Origin: DATDDB01 sp036524005
Lineage (GTDB): Bacteria; Pseudomonadota; Gammaproteobacteria; Burkholderiales; Gallionellaceae
Direction of reading: 5' to 3'
Assembly: GCA_036524005.1 (NCBI GenBank)
Contig: DATDDB010000094.1
Location: 1 to 64,000 of the forward strand
Length of the DNA: 64,000 bases
The number at the start of each line of letters is the position of its first letter. Within the stretch, counting starts at the first letter, position 1. Below the pieces are notes generated by a model. The model searched no databases, was not told where the DNA came from, and saw only the letters and a program-made list of their open reading frames with translations. The translations under genes and the position numbers were made by a program. Shown here piece after piece: positions 37,602-46,342 of this stretch.

Positions 37602-37650
37602 CTCAGCGTCGAAAGCCCCATCATCTCAATTTCAGCGTCGACAATCCCAT
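37598..37650. repeat. Short tandem duplication of the mraY 3' end
   Basis: Read on the minus strand, 37650-37621 encodes the canonical MraY tail MGLSTLKLR-stop. The following 37621-37598 repeats it as ATG...TGA for MGLSTLR-stop, with six bases (AAATTG) missing and in another frame. The second stop overlaps the murD start. Confidence 0.75.
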
Positions 37651-38730
37651 CAACACCAGCAGCATCGTGATGATCCAGAATCTGACCACCACCTGCGTCT
37701 CTTTCCAGCCCTTCTGTTCGTAGTGGTGGTGCAACGGCGCCATCAGGAATATGCGCTTGCCCTCGCCGTATATTTTCTTGGTGTACTTGAAGTAGCTGAC
37801 CTGCAGCATCACCGACACCGCCTCGACCACGAACACCCCGCCCATGATGAACAGCACCAGTTCCTGGCGCACGATCACCGCCACTACGCCCAGCGCCGCC
37901 CCCAGCGCCAGCGCGCCGACGTCGCCCATGAACACCTCGGCGGGATAGGCGTTGAACCACAGGAACGACAGGCCGGCTCCGGCAATCGCCGCACAGAATA
38001 CCGCGAGCTCGCTTGCGCCCGGTATGTGCGGAACGCCCAGGTATTTGGAGAACTCCACGTGGCCGGCGACATAGGCGAAGATCGCCAGCGCACTGGCCAC
38101 CATCACGGTCGGCATGATGGCCAGGCCGTCCAGGCCGTCGGTGAGATTGACCGCATTGCTGCTGCCGACGATCACACAGTAGGTGAGCACGATGAAGCCG
38201 ACCGCGCCCACCGGGATCGCCACGGTCTTGAAGAACGGCACGATCAGGTCGGTATGCGCAGGGGAACTGGCGTTGTACAGCAGGAAAGCGGCCGCCGCCA
38301 ATGCGATCAGCGATTGCCAGAACATCTTGGCCCCTGCCGACAGCCCTTTCGGGTTGCGATGCACCACCTTGCGGTAATCGTCCACCCAGCCGATGGCCCC
38401 GACACCGAGCGTGGTGAGCAGAACCACCCAGATGTACGAATTGTGCAGGTCGCCCCACAGCAAAGTCGTCACCGCCACGGATGCCAGGATCAGTGCGCCG
38501 CCCATGGTCGGCGTGCCGGACTTCACCAGGTGGGTCTGCGGACCATCGGTGCGCACCGCCTGGCCGATTTTCATCGCGGTCAGCCTGCGGATCATCGCCG
38601 GCCCGACGATGAAACCGAAGAACAGCGCGGTCATCGCCGCCAGCACGGCGCGCAGCGTGATGTAATTGAACACGTTGAACGTGCGTATGTCAGTGGCCGT
38701 TGCCAGCCACTGCGCTAGTGAGAGCAGCAT
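37621..38730 (-). CDS. mraY: Phospho-MurNAc-pentapeptide translocase
   Basis: A 369-residue protein with about 10 transmembrane helices. It contains the conserved GTPTMGGALIL, WGDLHNSYIWVVLL, VNLTDGLDGLAIMP, FMGDVGALALGAALG and PLHHHYEQKGW (catalytic His cluster). It makes lipid I on undecaprenyl phosphate. It starts 16 bases inside the end of murF. Its 3' end is partly duplicated. Confidence 0.97.
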   Translation of the reverse strand: MLLSLAQWLATATDIRTFNVFNYITLRAVLAAMTALFFGFIVGPAMIRRLTAMKIGQAVRTDGPQTHLVKSGTPTMGGALILASVAVTTLLWGDLHNSYIWVVLLTTLGVGAIGWVDDYRKVVHRNPKGLSAGAKMFWQSLIALAAAAFLLYNASSPAHTDLIVPFFKTVAIPVGAVGFIVLTYCVIVGSSNAVNLTDGLDGLAIMPTVMVASALAIFAYVAGHVEFSKYLGVPHIPGASELAVFCAAIAGAGLSFLWFNAYPAEVFMGDVGALALGAALGVVAVIVRQELVLFIMGGVFVVEAVSVMLQVSYFKYTKKIYGEGKRIFLMAPLHHHYEQKGWKETQVVVRFWIITMLLVLMGLSTLKLR

Positions 38731-40091
38731 GTTTCTTCCCCTTCAATGCATCTGGCAACCACCCGCTCCATTTTCATGAAGCGCGACCCCTTGACCAGCA
38801 CGGTAGTGCCTGCGGCCAGCTCGCCATCCAGCACCGCGCACAAACTTTCCACATCCGCAAAATGCTGCGCCCCCGCGCCGAACTCGCGCACCGCCTCGCG
38901 GCTCAGCTCACCCAGCGCCAGCAGGCGCTGGATGCCCGCATGCCGCGCGACCGCGCCGATCTCCGCATGGAAGCGCGGCGCATTCTCTCCCAGCTCGCCC
39001 ATGTCGCCCATCACGAAAATGCGTTTTCCGGATGCCTGCGCCAGCACCTCCAGCGCTGCGCGCATGGAGGCCGGGTTGGCGTTGTAGGTGTCGTCTATCA
39101 GAGCGGCGCCGTTTCTGGCAGCCTTGCGCTGCAGACGTCCGGCCACGCCGCCGAACTTTTCCAGGCCGAGGGCAATTTTTTCCAGCGGGACCCCGAGCGC
39201 CACAGCCGCGGCCGTGGCCGCTAGCGCATTGCGCGCATTGTGCACGCCCGGCACTTGCAGACTGGCGGCAAATTCGCCCTGCGGTGTGAGCACGGAAAGC
39301 CGCGCGCCAGCCCCCTCGGCCTGCCATTTGCCCAGCACCGCGGGAAATCCCTTGAGCCCGAACTCGATTTCGGCGCGCCCCTCGGCCATCCTGCGCCACA
39401 GCGGCGCATATTCGTCATCCGCGTTGATCACTGCCGTGCCACCCGGCTTGAGTCCGGCGAAGATTTCCCCCTTGGCACGGGCCACGCCTTCCACCGAGCC
39501 CAGCCCGGCCAGGTGCGCGCCGGAAGCATTGGTGATGATGGCCACGTCCGGATCCGCCAGGCGCGAGAGATACTCGATTTCGCCAGGATGGTTCATGCCC
39601 ATCTCGATCACCGCAAAGCGATGTCCCACATGCAGCCTGAGCAGTGTCAGCGGCAAGCCGATGTCGTTGTTCAGGTTGCCCTGGGTGGCCAGCACGCTTT
39701 CCGCGCCGCCCGTCACTTCGCACAGGATGGAGGCCAGCATTTCCTTGACCGTGGTCTTGCCGTTGCTGCCGGTCAGCCCCACCAGGGGGATTTCGAACTG
39801 CGCGCGCCAGTGCGCGGCGAGCCGCCCCAGCGCGAGACGCGTGTCCGCCACCAGCAGCACCGGGCAGGGTGCACTCCCGACCCAGCCGTCCGCGTTGACC
39901 ATGGCGGCAACTGCGCCATCGCGCACGGCATTCGCCACGAAACCTGCGCCGTCGAAATTTTCGCCGCGCAGGGCGATGAACAAGTTGCCTGCTTCGATCT
40001 TGCGGCTGTCGGTGGAAACCGAGGTGAAGCGCACGTCCCCGCCCACCATCTTTGCGCCCAGGATTTGCGCGGCTTCGGATAGCAGCATCAT
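38715..40091 (-). CDS. murF: UDP-MurNAc-tripeptide-D-Ala-D-Ala ligase
   Basis: 458 residues from the ATG at 40091, which overlaps the murE stop (ATGA). GLTGSNGKTTVKEMLASIL is the ATP loop, with VIEMGMNHPGEIEYL and DDTYNANPASMRAAL as the MurF motifs. It adds the D-Ala-D-Ala made by Ddl. The C-terminus (GEETCCSH) overlaps mraY by 16 bases. Confidence 0.96.
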   Translation of the reverse strand: MMLLSEAAQILGAKMVGGDVRFTSVSTDSRKIEAGNLFIALRGENFDGAGFVANAVRDGAVAAMVNADGWVGSAPCPVLLVADTRLALGRLAAHWRAQFEIPLVGLTGSNGKTTVKEMLASILCEVTGGAESVLATQGNLNNDIGLPLTLLRLHVGHRFAVIEMGMNHPGEIEYLSRLADPDVAIITNASGAHLAGLGSVEGVARAKGEIFAGLKPGGTAVINADDEYAPLWRRMAEGRAEIEFGLKGFPAVLGKWQAEGAGARLSVLTPQGEFAASLQVPGVHNARNALAATAAAVALGVPLEKIALGLEKFGGVAGRLQRKAARNGAALIDDTYNANPASMRAALEVLAQASGKRIFVMGDMGELGENAPRFHAEIGAVARHAGIQRLLALGELSREAVREFGAGAQHFADVESLCAVLDGELAAGTTVLVKGSRFMKMERVVARCIEGEETCCSH

Positions 40092-41572
40092 GCCTGCGCC
40101 CTCCACGCTGCCAGCGCCCGCTGCGCCACTTCCAGGTCGCTGAACGGGTGTTTCACGCCACATATCTCCTGATAGTCTTCATGCCCCTTGCCGGCGAGCA
40201 GCACGGTGTCCGCCGCTTGCGCCTCGCGGATGGCGACCCCAATCGCTGCGGCGCGGTCTTCGATGATGCGGAGGGGACTCCCGGTCATGCCGGAAACGAT
40301 CGCGGCAATGATCTCTGCCGGGTCTTCGCTGCGCGGATTGTCATTGGTGACGATGCACACATCCGCCAGCTTCGCCGCCACCTGCCCCATCATCGGGCGC
40401 TTGCCGCGGTCGCGGTCTCCGCCGCAGCCGAACACGCACACCAGCCGGCCAGCCCCCTTCGCCTCGCGTAGCGATTGCAGCACTTTCTGAAGCGCATCCG
40501 GCGTGTGCGCGTAGTCAATCACCACTGCGGGACGGTTGCCGCCGCCCAGCGCCTGCATGCGCCCCGGCGCGGCTTGCACCCGCGCCAATGCTGCCACGGC
40601 ATCGGCCAATTCGACCCCGCTCACCAGCAGCACCGCCAGCGCGCCCAGCAGGTTGGAAGCATTGAAGCGTCCCACCAGCCTGCTTTCCAGGCGTGCTGCC
40701 CCCCAGCTGGTGTGCAGCTGCAGGTCCAGCCCGGACTGGGTCATTTTCAGATCGCCGCAGTACACCATGCGCATGCCATTCTGCTCCGCATGCATCAGGG
40801 CGGCCTCGTTCAGCCCGTAGCCGGTGATTTCCACGCCGCTAGCCTGCAGCTTTCCGGCGAGGTCGAATCCGAATTCATCATCCAGGTTCAGCACGGCATG
40901 TTTCAGCTGCGGCCAGTCGAACAGGCGGCGCTTGGCGGCGGCATAATTGTCCATGTCACCGTGATAGTCGAGATGATCGCGGCTCAGGTTGGTCAGCAGC
41001 GCCACGTCGTATTTCACCCCGTTGACCCTGCCCTGCGCCAGCGCATGGGAGGAAACCTCCATCACCGCGCCTTGCGCACCCTGCTGCACATATTCCGCGA
41101 GCAGGCCGTGAAGGCGGATCGCATCGGGCGTGGTGTTCAGGGTGGGCTGCAGCGCGCCAAAGAAGCCATTGCCCAAGGTGCCGAGCAAGGCGGTCTTTTT
41201 TCCCAGCGCGCCGAACGACTGCGCCAGCCAGTGGCTGCAGGACGTCTTGCCGTTGGTGCCGGTGACGCCGACCATCCACAATTTTTTCGACGGGGCGCCA
41301 TATATATAGTCTGCAATCTCCCCGGCGTGGTGGCGCAAATCGTGCACCGCCAGATTGGGAACCTGCCAGCCCGCGTTCCAGGAAAATTTCTCGGCTTCCC
41401 AGATCACCGCGTTTGCCCCATTGGCGATGGCCTGGGCAATGAACTGGCGCCCGTCGGCCGCAGCGCCGGGATAGGCGACAAATGTGTCGCCGGTCTCCAC
41501 CTCGCGGCTGTCGGTGACCAGGCGCAGGATTTTCACCCCGAGCGAGTCGAGCAATCCGGTGTGAAAGCTCAT
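40088..41572 (-). CDS. murE: UDP-MurNAc-Ala-Glu meso-diaminopimelate ligase
   Basis: A 494-residue Mur ligase with VTGTNGKTSCSHWLAQ (ATP loop), AVMEVSSHALAQGRVNG, and the specificity motif DNPRSEDP, which marks meso-diaminopimelate rather than lysine as substrate. This predicts a Gram-negative A1-gamma peptidoglycan. Overlaps ftsI and murF by four bases each. Confidence 0.97.
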   Translation of the reverse strand: MSFHTGLLDSLGVKILRLVTDSREVETGDTFVAYPGAAADGRQFIAQAIANGANAVIWEAEKFSWNAGWQVPNLAVHDLRHHAGEIADYIYGAPSKKLWMVGVTGTNGKTSCSHWLAQSFGALGKKTALLGTLGNGFFGALQPTLNTTPDAIRLHGLLAEYVQQGAQGAVMEVSSHALAQGRVNGVKYDVALLTNLSRDHLDYHGDMDNYAAAKRRLFDWPQLKHAVLNLDDEFGFDLAGKLQASGVEITGYGLNEAALMHAEQNGMRMVYCGDLKMTQSGLDLQLHTSWGAARLESRLVGRFNASNLLGALAVLLVSGVELADAVAALARVQAAPGRMQALGGGNRPAVVIDYAHTPDALQKVLQSLREAKGAGRLVCVFGCGGDRDRGKRPMMGQVAAKLADVCIVTNDNPRSEDPAEIIAAIVSGMTGSPLRIIEDRAAAIGVAIREAQAADTVLLAGKGHEDYQEICGVKHPFSDLEVAQRALAAWRAQA

Positions 41573-43299
41573 GTTTCCTCCCGGACGATTTCGCCCGAAG
41601 GCTTGGCGACATTATCCAGCGGCGCATCGTTGGGCACATTGAACATGTGCAGCGCCGCGCCCATTACCGTGCTGAACACGGGCGCCGCAATCTGGCCGCC
41701 GTAGTACTGCCCGTCCTGCGGGTCGTCTATTTTCACGGCAATGATCAATCGCGGGCTGGATGCCGGAGCCAGGCCGACAAACGAGGAGACATAATGATCA
41801 ACGTAGCGCCCATGATCGAGCTTGTGCGCGGTGCCGGTCTTGCCCGCGACGCGGTAGCCGCTCACCTGTGCCAGCGGAGCAGTGCCGCCCGGCTGCACTA
41901 CCAGCTCCATCATGCTGCGCACCGCGCGCGCCGTGTTTGCCGTGTAGATGCGTTTGCCGCCGGGCGGCGCATCCAGCTTCAGCAACGACACGGGCAACAG
42001 CTCGCCGTCGTTGGCGAACACGGTGTAGGCGCGCGCCAGCTGCAGCAGGTTCACCGAAATGCCGTTGCCGTAGGACATGGTGGCCTGCTCGATCGGACGC
42101 CAGGTCTTGTAATCGCGCAGCCTGCCGGGCGCCTCGCCGGGGAAACCGCAGCCGGTCGTTTCGCCGAACCCGCTTTCATTGAGGTTGCGCCAGAAGATTT
42201 CCGGTGCCAGCGAGAGCGCCATTTTGGCAGCGCCCACATTGCTCGATTTCTGGATCACTTGCGCCACGGTCAGCCGTGCATCCGGGTGGCTGTCGTGTAT
42301 GGTGTAGTCGCCTATGGTGAGCGCGCCCCCCGACGTATTGATGACGGTTTCCGGCTTGACCTTGCCCGCCTCCAGCGCCGCTGCCACGGTGAACGGCTTC
42401 ATGGTGGAGCCGGGCTCGAACTGGTCGATCACCGCGCTGTTGCGCAGCAATTCCGCCGCGGGCTTGCCGCGGTTGTTGGGGTTGAAGCTTGGCCAGTTGC
42501 CCAGCGCCAGCACTTCGCCGGTTTTCGCATCCAGCACCACGATGGAGCCGGATTTCGCGTGATGCTGCTCGACCGCCAGCTTGATTTCACGATAGGCCAG
42601 GGTCTGCAGCTTCTTGTCTATGCTCAGCACCACGTCGCTGCCCGGCTTGGGCAGACGCAGGCTGGCCACGCGCTCGACCACCCTGCCGCGATTGTCCTTG
42701 ATCACGCGCTGGCTGCCATTCTCGCCGCCCACCTGCTGCTGCAGGGCGAGCTCCATGCCCTCCCGGCCGTTGTCATCCACATCGGTGAATCCCAGCAGCT
42801 GCGCCGACACCTCGCCATCCGGGTAATAGCGGCGATACTCGCGCTGCAGCGCCACACCCGGAATGCCCAGCTTCATCACTTTCTCCGCCTGGTCGGGCGG
42901 CAACTGGCGCTTGAGATAGACGAATTCGCGCTCCGTATCGGACAGGCGGGCAGCCACTTCATTGGCGCTCATGCTCAGGGCCTGCGCCAGGCTCCTGATC
43001 TGCCGTGGAGTCGCCTCGGTTTTTTGCGGGCTGGCCCAGACCGATTCCACCGGCGTGCTGATGGCCAGCGGCTCGCCGTTTCTGTCGCTGATGGTCCCGC
43101 GATGCGCGACGACCCCCAGGGTGCGGACAAAACGCTCATCACCCTTCTGCTGCAGGAAGGTGTTATGAATGCACTGGAGATACACGCCATACGCAAACAG
43201 CAGGAACAGCCCGAAAAGCAGCATGAGGTAGAGCAGCCTGGACCGCCAAGGCGGCAAGGCAGTGACCCCAATGGATTGTGCGCTGCTGGTGTAGTTCAT
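41569..43299 (-). CDS. ftsI: Septal transpeptidase FtsI (penicillin-binding protein 3)
   Basis: A 576-residue protein. An N-terminal transmembrane helix lies near residues 22-43, then the PBP dimerisation/pedestal domain (RGTISDRNGEPLAISTPVESVWA). The transpeptidase domain has FEPGSTMKPF (SxxK), KSSNVG (SxN) and AGKTGTAHK (KTG). It cross-links septal peptidoglycan with FtsW. It is the target of several beta-lactams. Confidence 0.97.
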   Translation of the reverse strand: MNYTSSAQSIGVTALPPWRSRLLYLMLLFGLFLLFAYGVYLQCIHNTFLQQKGDERFVRTLGVVAHRGTISDRNGEPLAISTPVESVWASPQKTEATPRQIRSLAQALSMSANEVAARLSDTEREFVYLKRQLPPDQAEKVMKLGIPGVALQREYRRYYPDGEVSAQLLGFTDVDDNGREGMELALQQQVGGENGSQRVIKDNRGRVVERVASLRLPKPGSDVVLSIDKKLQTLAYREIKLAVEQHHAKSGSIVVLDAKTGEVLALGNWPSFNPNNRGKPAAELLRNSAVIDQFEPGSTMKPFTVAAALEAGKVKPETVINTSGGALTIGDYTIHDSHPDARLTVAQVIQKSSNVGAAKMALSLAPEIFWRNLNESGFGETTGCGFPGEAPGRLRDYKTWRPIEQATMSYGNGISVNLLQLARAYTVFANDGELLPVSLLKLDAPPGGKRIYTANTARAVRSMMELVVQPGGTAPLAQVSGYRVAGKTGTAHKLDHGRYVDHYVSSFVGLAPASSPRLIIAVKIDDPQDGQYYGGQIAAPVFSTVMGAALHMFNVPNDAPLDNVAKPSGEIVREET

Positions 43300-43586
43300 G
43301 GCCGCGATAGCGCTCCCTCCGGCTGCACGATACGGATATGGCGCACCTGCCCGCTGTCCGGCTGTTGCATCTGCAATTTCTGCATGGCAACTTTTTCCAC
43401 CCTTACCGGGGCGGCCCAGGTGCTTTGCTCAAGCTGCAACTGTCCCCATTCCACGTCCATTTCCTGCGCCCGTTCTTTTTCCTGCTGCAATTCCACAAAC
43501 AATTTGCGCGCCTTGTGCTGTGAAGTCACCACACCCAGCGCGCAAGCGATCACCGCCAGCAACAGCATCAGACTCAGCCTAGCCAC
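43296..43586 (-). CDS. ftsL: Cell division protein FtsL
   Basis: A 96-residue bitopic protein. It has a short cytoplasmic start, a transmembrane helix (LSLMLLLAVIACALGVV) and a periplasmic coiled coil (HKARKLFVELQQEKERAQEMDVEWGQLQLEQS). Placement between rsmH and ftsI settles the identity; the family has little sequence conservation. Overlaps rsmH by 8 bases. Confidence 0.93.
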   Translation of the reverse strand: MARLSLMLLLAVIACALGVVTSQHKARKLFVELQQEKERAQEMDVEWGQLQLEQSTWAAPVRVEKVAMQKLQMQQPDSGQVRHIRIVQPEGALSRP

Positions 43587-44526
43587 CCGCTCGCTCCGCC
43601 ACCCGCATCACCGCGCTGCGCGCGCGCGGATTGGCTGCCACCTCCGCGCCGGATGCGCGCACTGCGCGCCCGACCAGGCGCACCTTGCCCTGCGGCACCT
43701 CGGCCTGGCGCACTGGCAGATTGCGCGGCAGCTTGTCGCCCTGCGCCATGTCGCGCATGAAGCGCTTGACCATGCGATCCTCCAGCGAGTGAAAACTGAT
43801 CACCACCAGCCTGCCTTCCGCATTCAGGCGATCCACGCATTGCGGGAGGACATGCGCGAGTTCGTCAAGCTCCTGGTTGAGATAAATCCGTATAGCCTGA
43901 AACGTTCGCGTCGCCGGATTTTGCCCAGGCTCGCGCGTGCGGACTGCCCGGGCGACGAGCTGACTGAGTTGCTGCGTGGTGGCAATGGGTAGCTCCTTGC
44001 GCGCAGCAACAAGCGCTCTTGCAATCTGTTTAGCAAACCGTTCCTCGCCATAATCGCGTATTACCTCCCCGAGTAATTCTTCGTCCACCGTCGCCAGCCA
44101 CTCAGCCGCCGTCACTCCGCTGCTGGTATCCATGCGCATATCCAGGGGCGCATCGAAACGGAAACTGAAACCGCGCGCCTCATCGTCCAGCTGCGGCGAC
44201 GACACCCCCAGGTCCAGCAGCACACCATCCACTTTCCCGATCGCCAGCATGTCCAGCACCTCCGCCAGGCGCGCAAACCCGGCATGCACCGCCCTGAAGC
44301 GAACATCATGGATCTCGCTCGCCACCGCTATCGCCGCCGGATCCTTGTCCAGCGCCACCAGGCGTCCGGCCGGCCCCAGCCGCTCCAGGATCAGGCGGCT
44401 ATGTCCGCCGCGCCCGAATGTGCCGTCCACATAAATACCGTCCGGCTTCACCCGCAATGCTTCCACTGCTTCGTGCAACAACACCGTGGCGTGTGATAGC
44501 TCACTACCCCCAGCACCCCGGCTCAC
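43579..44526 (-). CDS. rsmH: 16S rRNA m4C1402 methyltransferase
   Basis: 315 residues from a GTG at 44526 that overlaps the mraZ TGA (GTGA); the longer frame to 44616 lies inside mraZ. ATVLLHEAVEALRVKPDGIY, VDGTFGRGGHSRLILE (SAM loop), LLDLGVSSPQLDDEARGFSF and VISFHSLEDRMVKRFM are the RsmH/MraW signatures. Confidence 0.96.
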   Translation of the reverse strand: MSRGAGGSELSHATVLLHEAVEALRVKPDGIYVDGTFGRGGHSRLILERLGPAGRLVALDKDPAAIAVASEIHDVRFRAVHAGFARLAEVLDMLAIGKVDGVLLDLGVSSPQLDDEARGFSFRFDAPLDMRMDTSSGVTAAEWLATVDEELLGEVIRDYGEERFAKQIARALVAARKELPIATTQQLSQLVARAVRTREPGQNPATRTFQAIRIYLNQELDELAHVLPQCVDRLNAEGRLVVISFHSLEDRMVKRFMRDMAQGDKLPRNLPVRQAEVPQGKVRLVGRAVRASGAEVAANPRARSAVMRVAERAGG

Positions 44527-44969
44527 AACGTGAACCCCTCCAGCTCGGGCGGCAGGTCGCCGTCGGTAAAGCCCACCATCTTCTCGTGCTGCGCCTGCCA
44601 GCGCGCCTCGTCCCACACTTCGAACTTGTTACCCTGGCCGACCAGCATCACGCGCTTGTCCAGCGCCGCAAAACCGCGCAGGGTGGGCGAGACCAGCACC
44701 CGGCCGGTGGCGTCCATCGCCACATCTTCGGCATGGCCCACCAGGAATCGCTGCAAGGAACGGATGCGGGGGTTGAAGGCGGAAAGCTGCATCAGCTTCT
44801 CGCGGATGGGCTGCCATTCCGGCTGAGGATAGAGCAACAGGCAGCCGTCGGCATCGGCCGTCATCACCAGTTGGCCGGAGCAATGAGCCTGCAGCATGTC
44901 GCGGTACCGGGCCGGTATCGCGAGCCTGCTCTTGCTGTCCAAACTGAGTTGTGTCGCTCCCTGAAACAC
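44523..44969 (-). CDS. mraZ: Transcriptional regulator MraZ
   Basis: 148 residues from a GTG at 44969 with AGGAG nine bases upstream. The longer frame to 45017 would start inside the operator boxes and is rejected. FQGATQLSLDSKSRLAIPARYRD and the second repeat EDVAMDATGRVLVSPTLRGFA are the two SpoVT/AbrB-like half domains (family core DxxGR: one copy is DSKSR, the other DATGR). MraZ represses its own dcw operon by binding the repeats just upstream. Confidence 0.96.
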   Translation of the reverse strand: MFQGATQLSLDSKSRLAIPARYRDMLQAHCSGQLVMTADADGCLLLYPQPEWQPIREKLMQLSAFNPRIRSLQRFLVGHAEDVAMDATGRVLVSPTLRGFAALDKRVMLVGQGNKFEVWDEARWQAQHEKMVGFTDGDLPPELEGFTL

Positions 44970-44992
44970 CCATGCTCTCCTGTGCGCAAAAC

Positions 44993-45017
44993 CCCACCAA
45001 AACCCACTTTTTACCAC
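44993..45017 (-). promoter_or_regulatory. MraZ operator: three GTGG(G/T) boxes at 10-bp steps
   Basis: On the minus strand GTGGT (45017-45013), GTGGG (45007-45003) and GTGGG (44997-44993), each separated by exactly 5 bases. This is the direct-repeat arrangement known for MraZ binding. They lie just downstream of the -10 box, in the untranslated leader. Confidence 0.88.
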
Positions 45018-45025
45018 TATGCTGC

Positions 45026-45054
45026 ACTATATTTAAAAATACTGGCTCGGTCAA
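45026..45054 (-). promoter_or_regulatory. Main dcw promoter (Pmra-type)
   Basis: TTGACC (45054-45049), 17 bases, TATAGT (45031-45026) on the minus strand, with an A/T-rich upstream region. The predicted start of transcription falls right before the MraZ boxes. Confidence 0.85.
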
Positions 45055-45141
45055 GGGGTAAAAGCAATTTTTTCTTTACGCGACAAGTAGTTAGCTGCAA
45101 AAGTTAAAGCTGTGTGAATTTATAGAATAAAGAATGAGTTG

Positions 45142-45166
45142 CAGAAACAACCTGAAGTTGTTTCTG
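45142..45166. repeat. Perfect 10-bp hairpin between rnpB and the dcw promoter
   Basis: CAGAAACAAC (45142-45151) pairs with GTTGTTTCTG (45157-45166) around CTGAA. A weaker CAGGTGG/CCACCTG pair lies at 45214-45238, nearer rnpB. Neither has a T-run on the minus strand. Otherwise 45055-45254 holds nothing I can identify. Confidence 0.5.
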
Positions 45167-45254
45167 AAGGTGGGCTAAAAAATCAGTGGGATATAGCGAA
45201 CGTGCGTACTGTTCAGGTGGAGCATTCCGAGCCACCTGCTACTCGATTAACAAA

Positions 45255-45608
45255 GTGAAGCCAGCCGGTAAGCCGGGTTCTGTCGTGGACAGTCATTCCT
45301 CTAGGCGTTTCGTTACCTGACGCTCAAGCAACCTACCCGCAGGCGGCGCGAGCCACGCCATCGCCTGCCTATTTGGTCTTGCTCCGGATGGGGTTTACCC
45401 TGCCACCCGTGTTGCCACGGGCGCGGTGAGCTCTTACCTCGCCATTTCAACCTTGCCTGTGCCGCTTGCGCGGCCATCGGCGGTGTATTTTCTGTGGCAC
45501 TTTCCATCGCCTCACGGCGTCCGGCCGTTAACCGGCATCCCGCTCTCTGGAGCCCGGACTTTCCTCCCCGCACCTGCTGCTGTGCGCGGCGACTGTCTGG
45601 CCAGCTTC
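45255..45608 (-). ncRNA. rnpB: RNase P RNA, bacterial type A
   Basis: The minus strand begins GAAGCTGGCCAGACAGTCGC and soon carries GGAGGAAAGTCCGGGCTCC, the conserved P4/CR-I core. It ends with AGAACCCGGCTTACCGG, which pairs back to the 5' region, and ACAG...TCC core segments lie between. Length about 354 nt fits type A. It is the catalytic RNA that cuts the 5' leader from pre-tRNAs. A TAAAAT -10 box lies at 45621-45616. Ends are set by comparison with the E. coli RNA and could shift by a few bases. Confidence 0.96.
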
Positions 45609-45661
45609 AGTTGAGATTTTAACACGCAAAGAGGAAAGTCACGTCGCCCACCCTGCTCAGC

Positions 45662-46330
45662 TCAATGCCGCTGGAACTGCGGATTCCGGTTACGGATGGC
45701 AGCCGCCCAGACCGGATCGGGCGGCGCGCCTGGAAAGCTGAGTCCGTTCACGGTGAGGCCGCAACTGGAAGCATAGACGACATTCTGCGCCGCGCTGAGT
45801 GCAACCACGCGGCGAACCACGTCAGTCCAGTCGAGAAAGCGGCCCTTTTTGCGCTCAGCCACGATCTGCGCGGCAACATCCGGGGTGATGCTGATGACCG
45901 TGGCGAGCTCGGCTTCACTTGCGCTGTTGATCTCGACCGGGTGGATTTCGATTCGGTCGGGCGGTGCGGGCGGCGGCAGGGCCTGTGCCCTTTCGGCGGC
46001 GGCAAGCCTTTCCGCCTCTATCGCTTCGGCCCGCTTGCGCAGGCGCTCGGCCTCGGCGCGGGCCATGGCTTCGGGCGTATGCTCGGCATCCCACTTGACC
46101 TTCTGTTCGTACCCGATCTTGGTAATGCAATCGTGCACCTGGTCAACCGCGTAGCCATCTTCCACGGCTTTCATGCGCGCCTCAACCGTGCCCAGCGGCA
46201 GGCCATGACAAATGGACTGGTAGGCAGGAGAATTCGGGTCGTGATCCGGGTCAGCCTCATGGCAGCCTGCCGCCAGCAAGGCAGTGGCAAGCATCGTCGC
46301 CAGAACCCGCTTATTCAAAAGGTTGGACAT
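45662..46330 (-). CDS. Predicted lipoprotein with ComEA-like helix-hairpin-helix domain
   Basis: 222 residues. A lipoprotein signal with lipobox LAAGC is followed by a conserved-looking Cys-containing region (YQSICHGLPLGTVEARMKAVEDGY...HDCITKIGY), a charged Ala/Glu/Arg-rich helix (PEAMARAEAERLRKRAEAIEAERLAAAERAQ), then VEINSASEAELATVISITPDVAAQIVAERKKGRFLDWTDV. The last is the ComEA/T2SK-type HhH fold that binds DNA in competence proteins. A DNA-related role at the cell surface is possible but unproven; no other competence gene is nearby. Confidence 0.78.
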   Translation of the reverse strand: MSNLLNKRVLATMLATALLAAGCHEADPDHDPNSPAYQSICHGLPLGTVEARMKAVEDGYAVDQVHDCITKIGYEQKVKWDAEHTPEAMARAEAERLRKRAEAIEAERLAAAERAQALPPPAPPDRIEIHPVEINSASEAELATVISITPDVAAQIVAERKKGRFLDWTDVVRRVVALSAAQNVVYASSCGLTVNGLSFPGAPPDPVWAAAIRNRNPQFQRH

Positions 46331-46342
46331 GGCGCCGGCATG

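Noticed and set aside
41647..43992. 781-codon plus-strand frame opposite ftsI, ftsL and rsmH
   Set aside because: Antisense shadow of three firmly identified genes.
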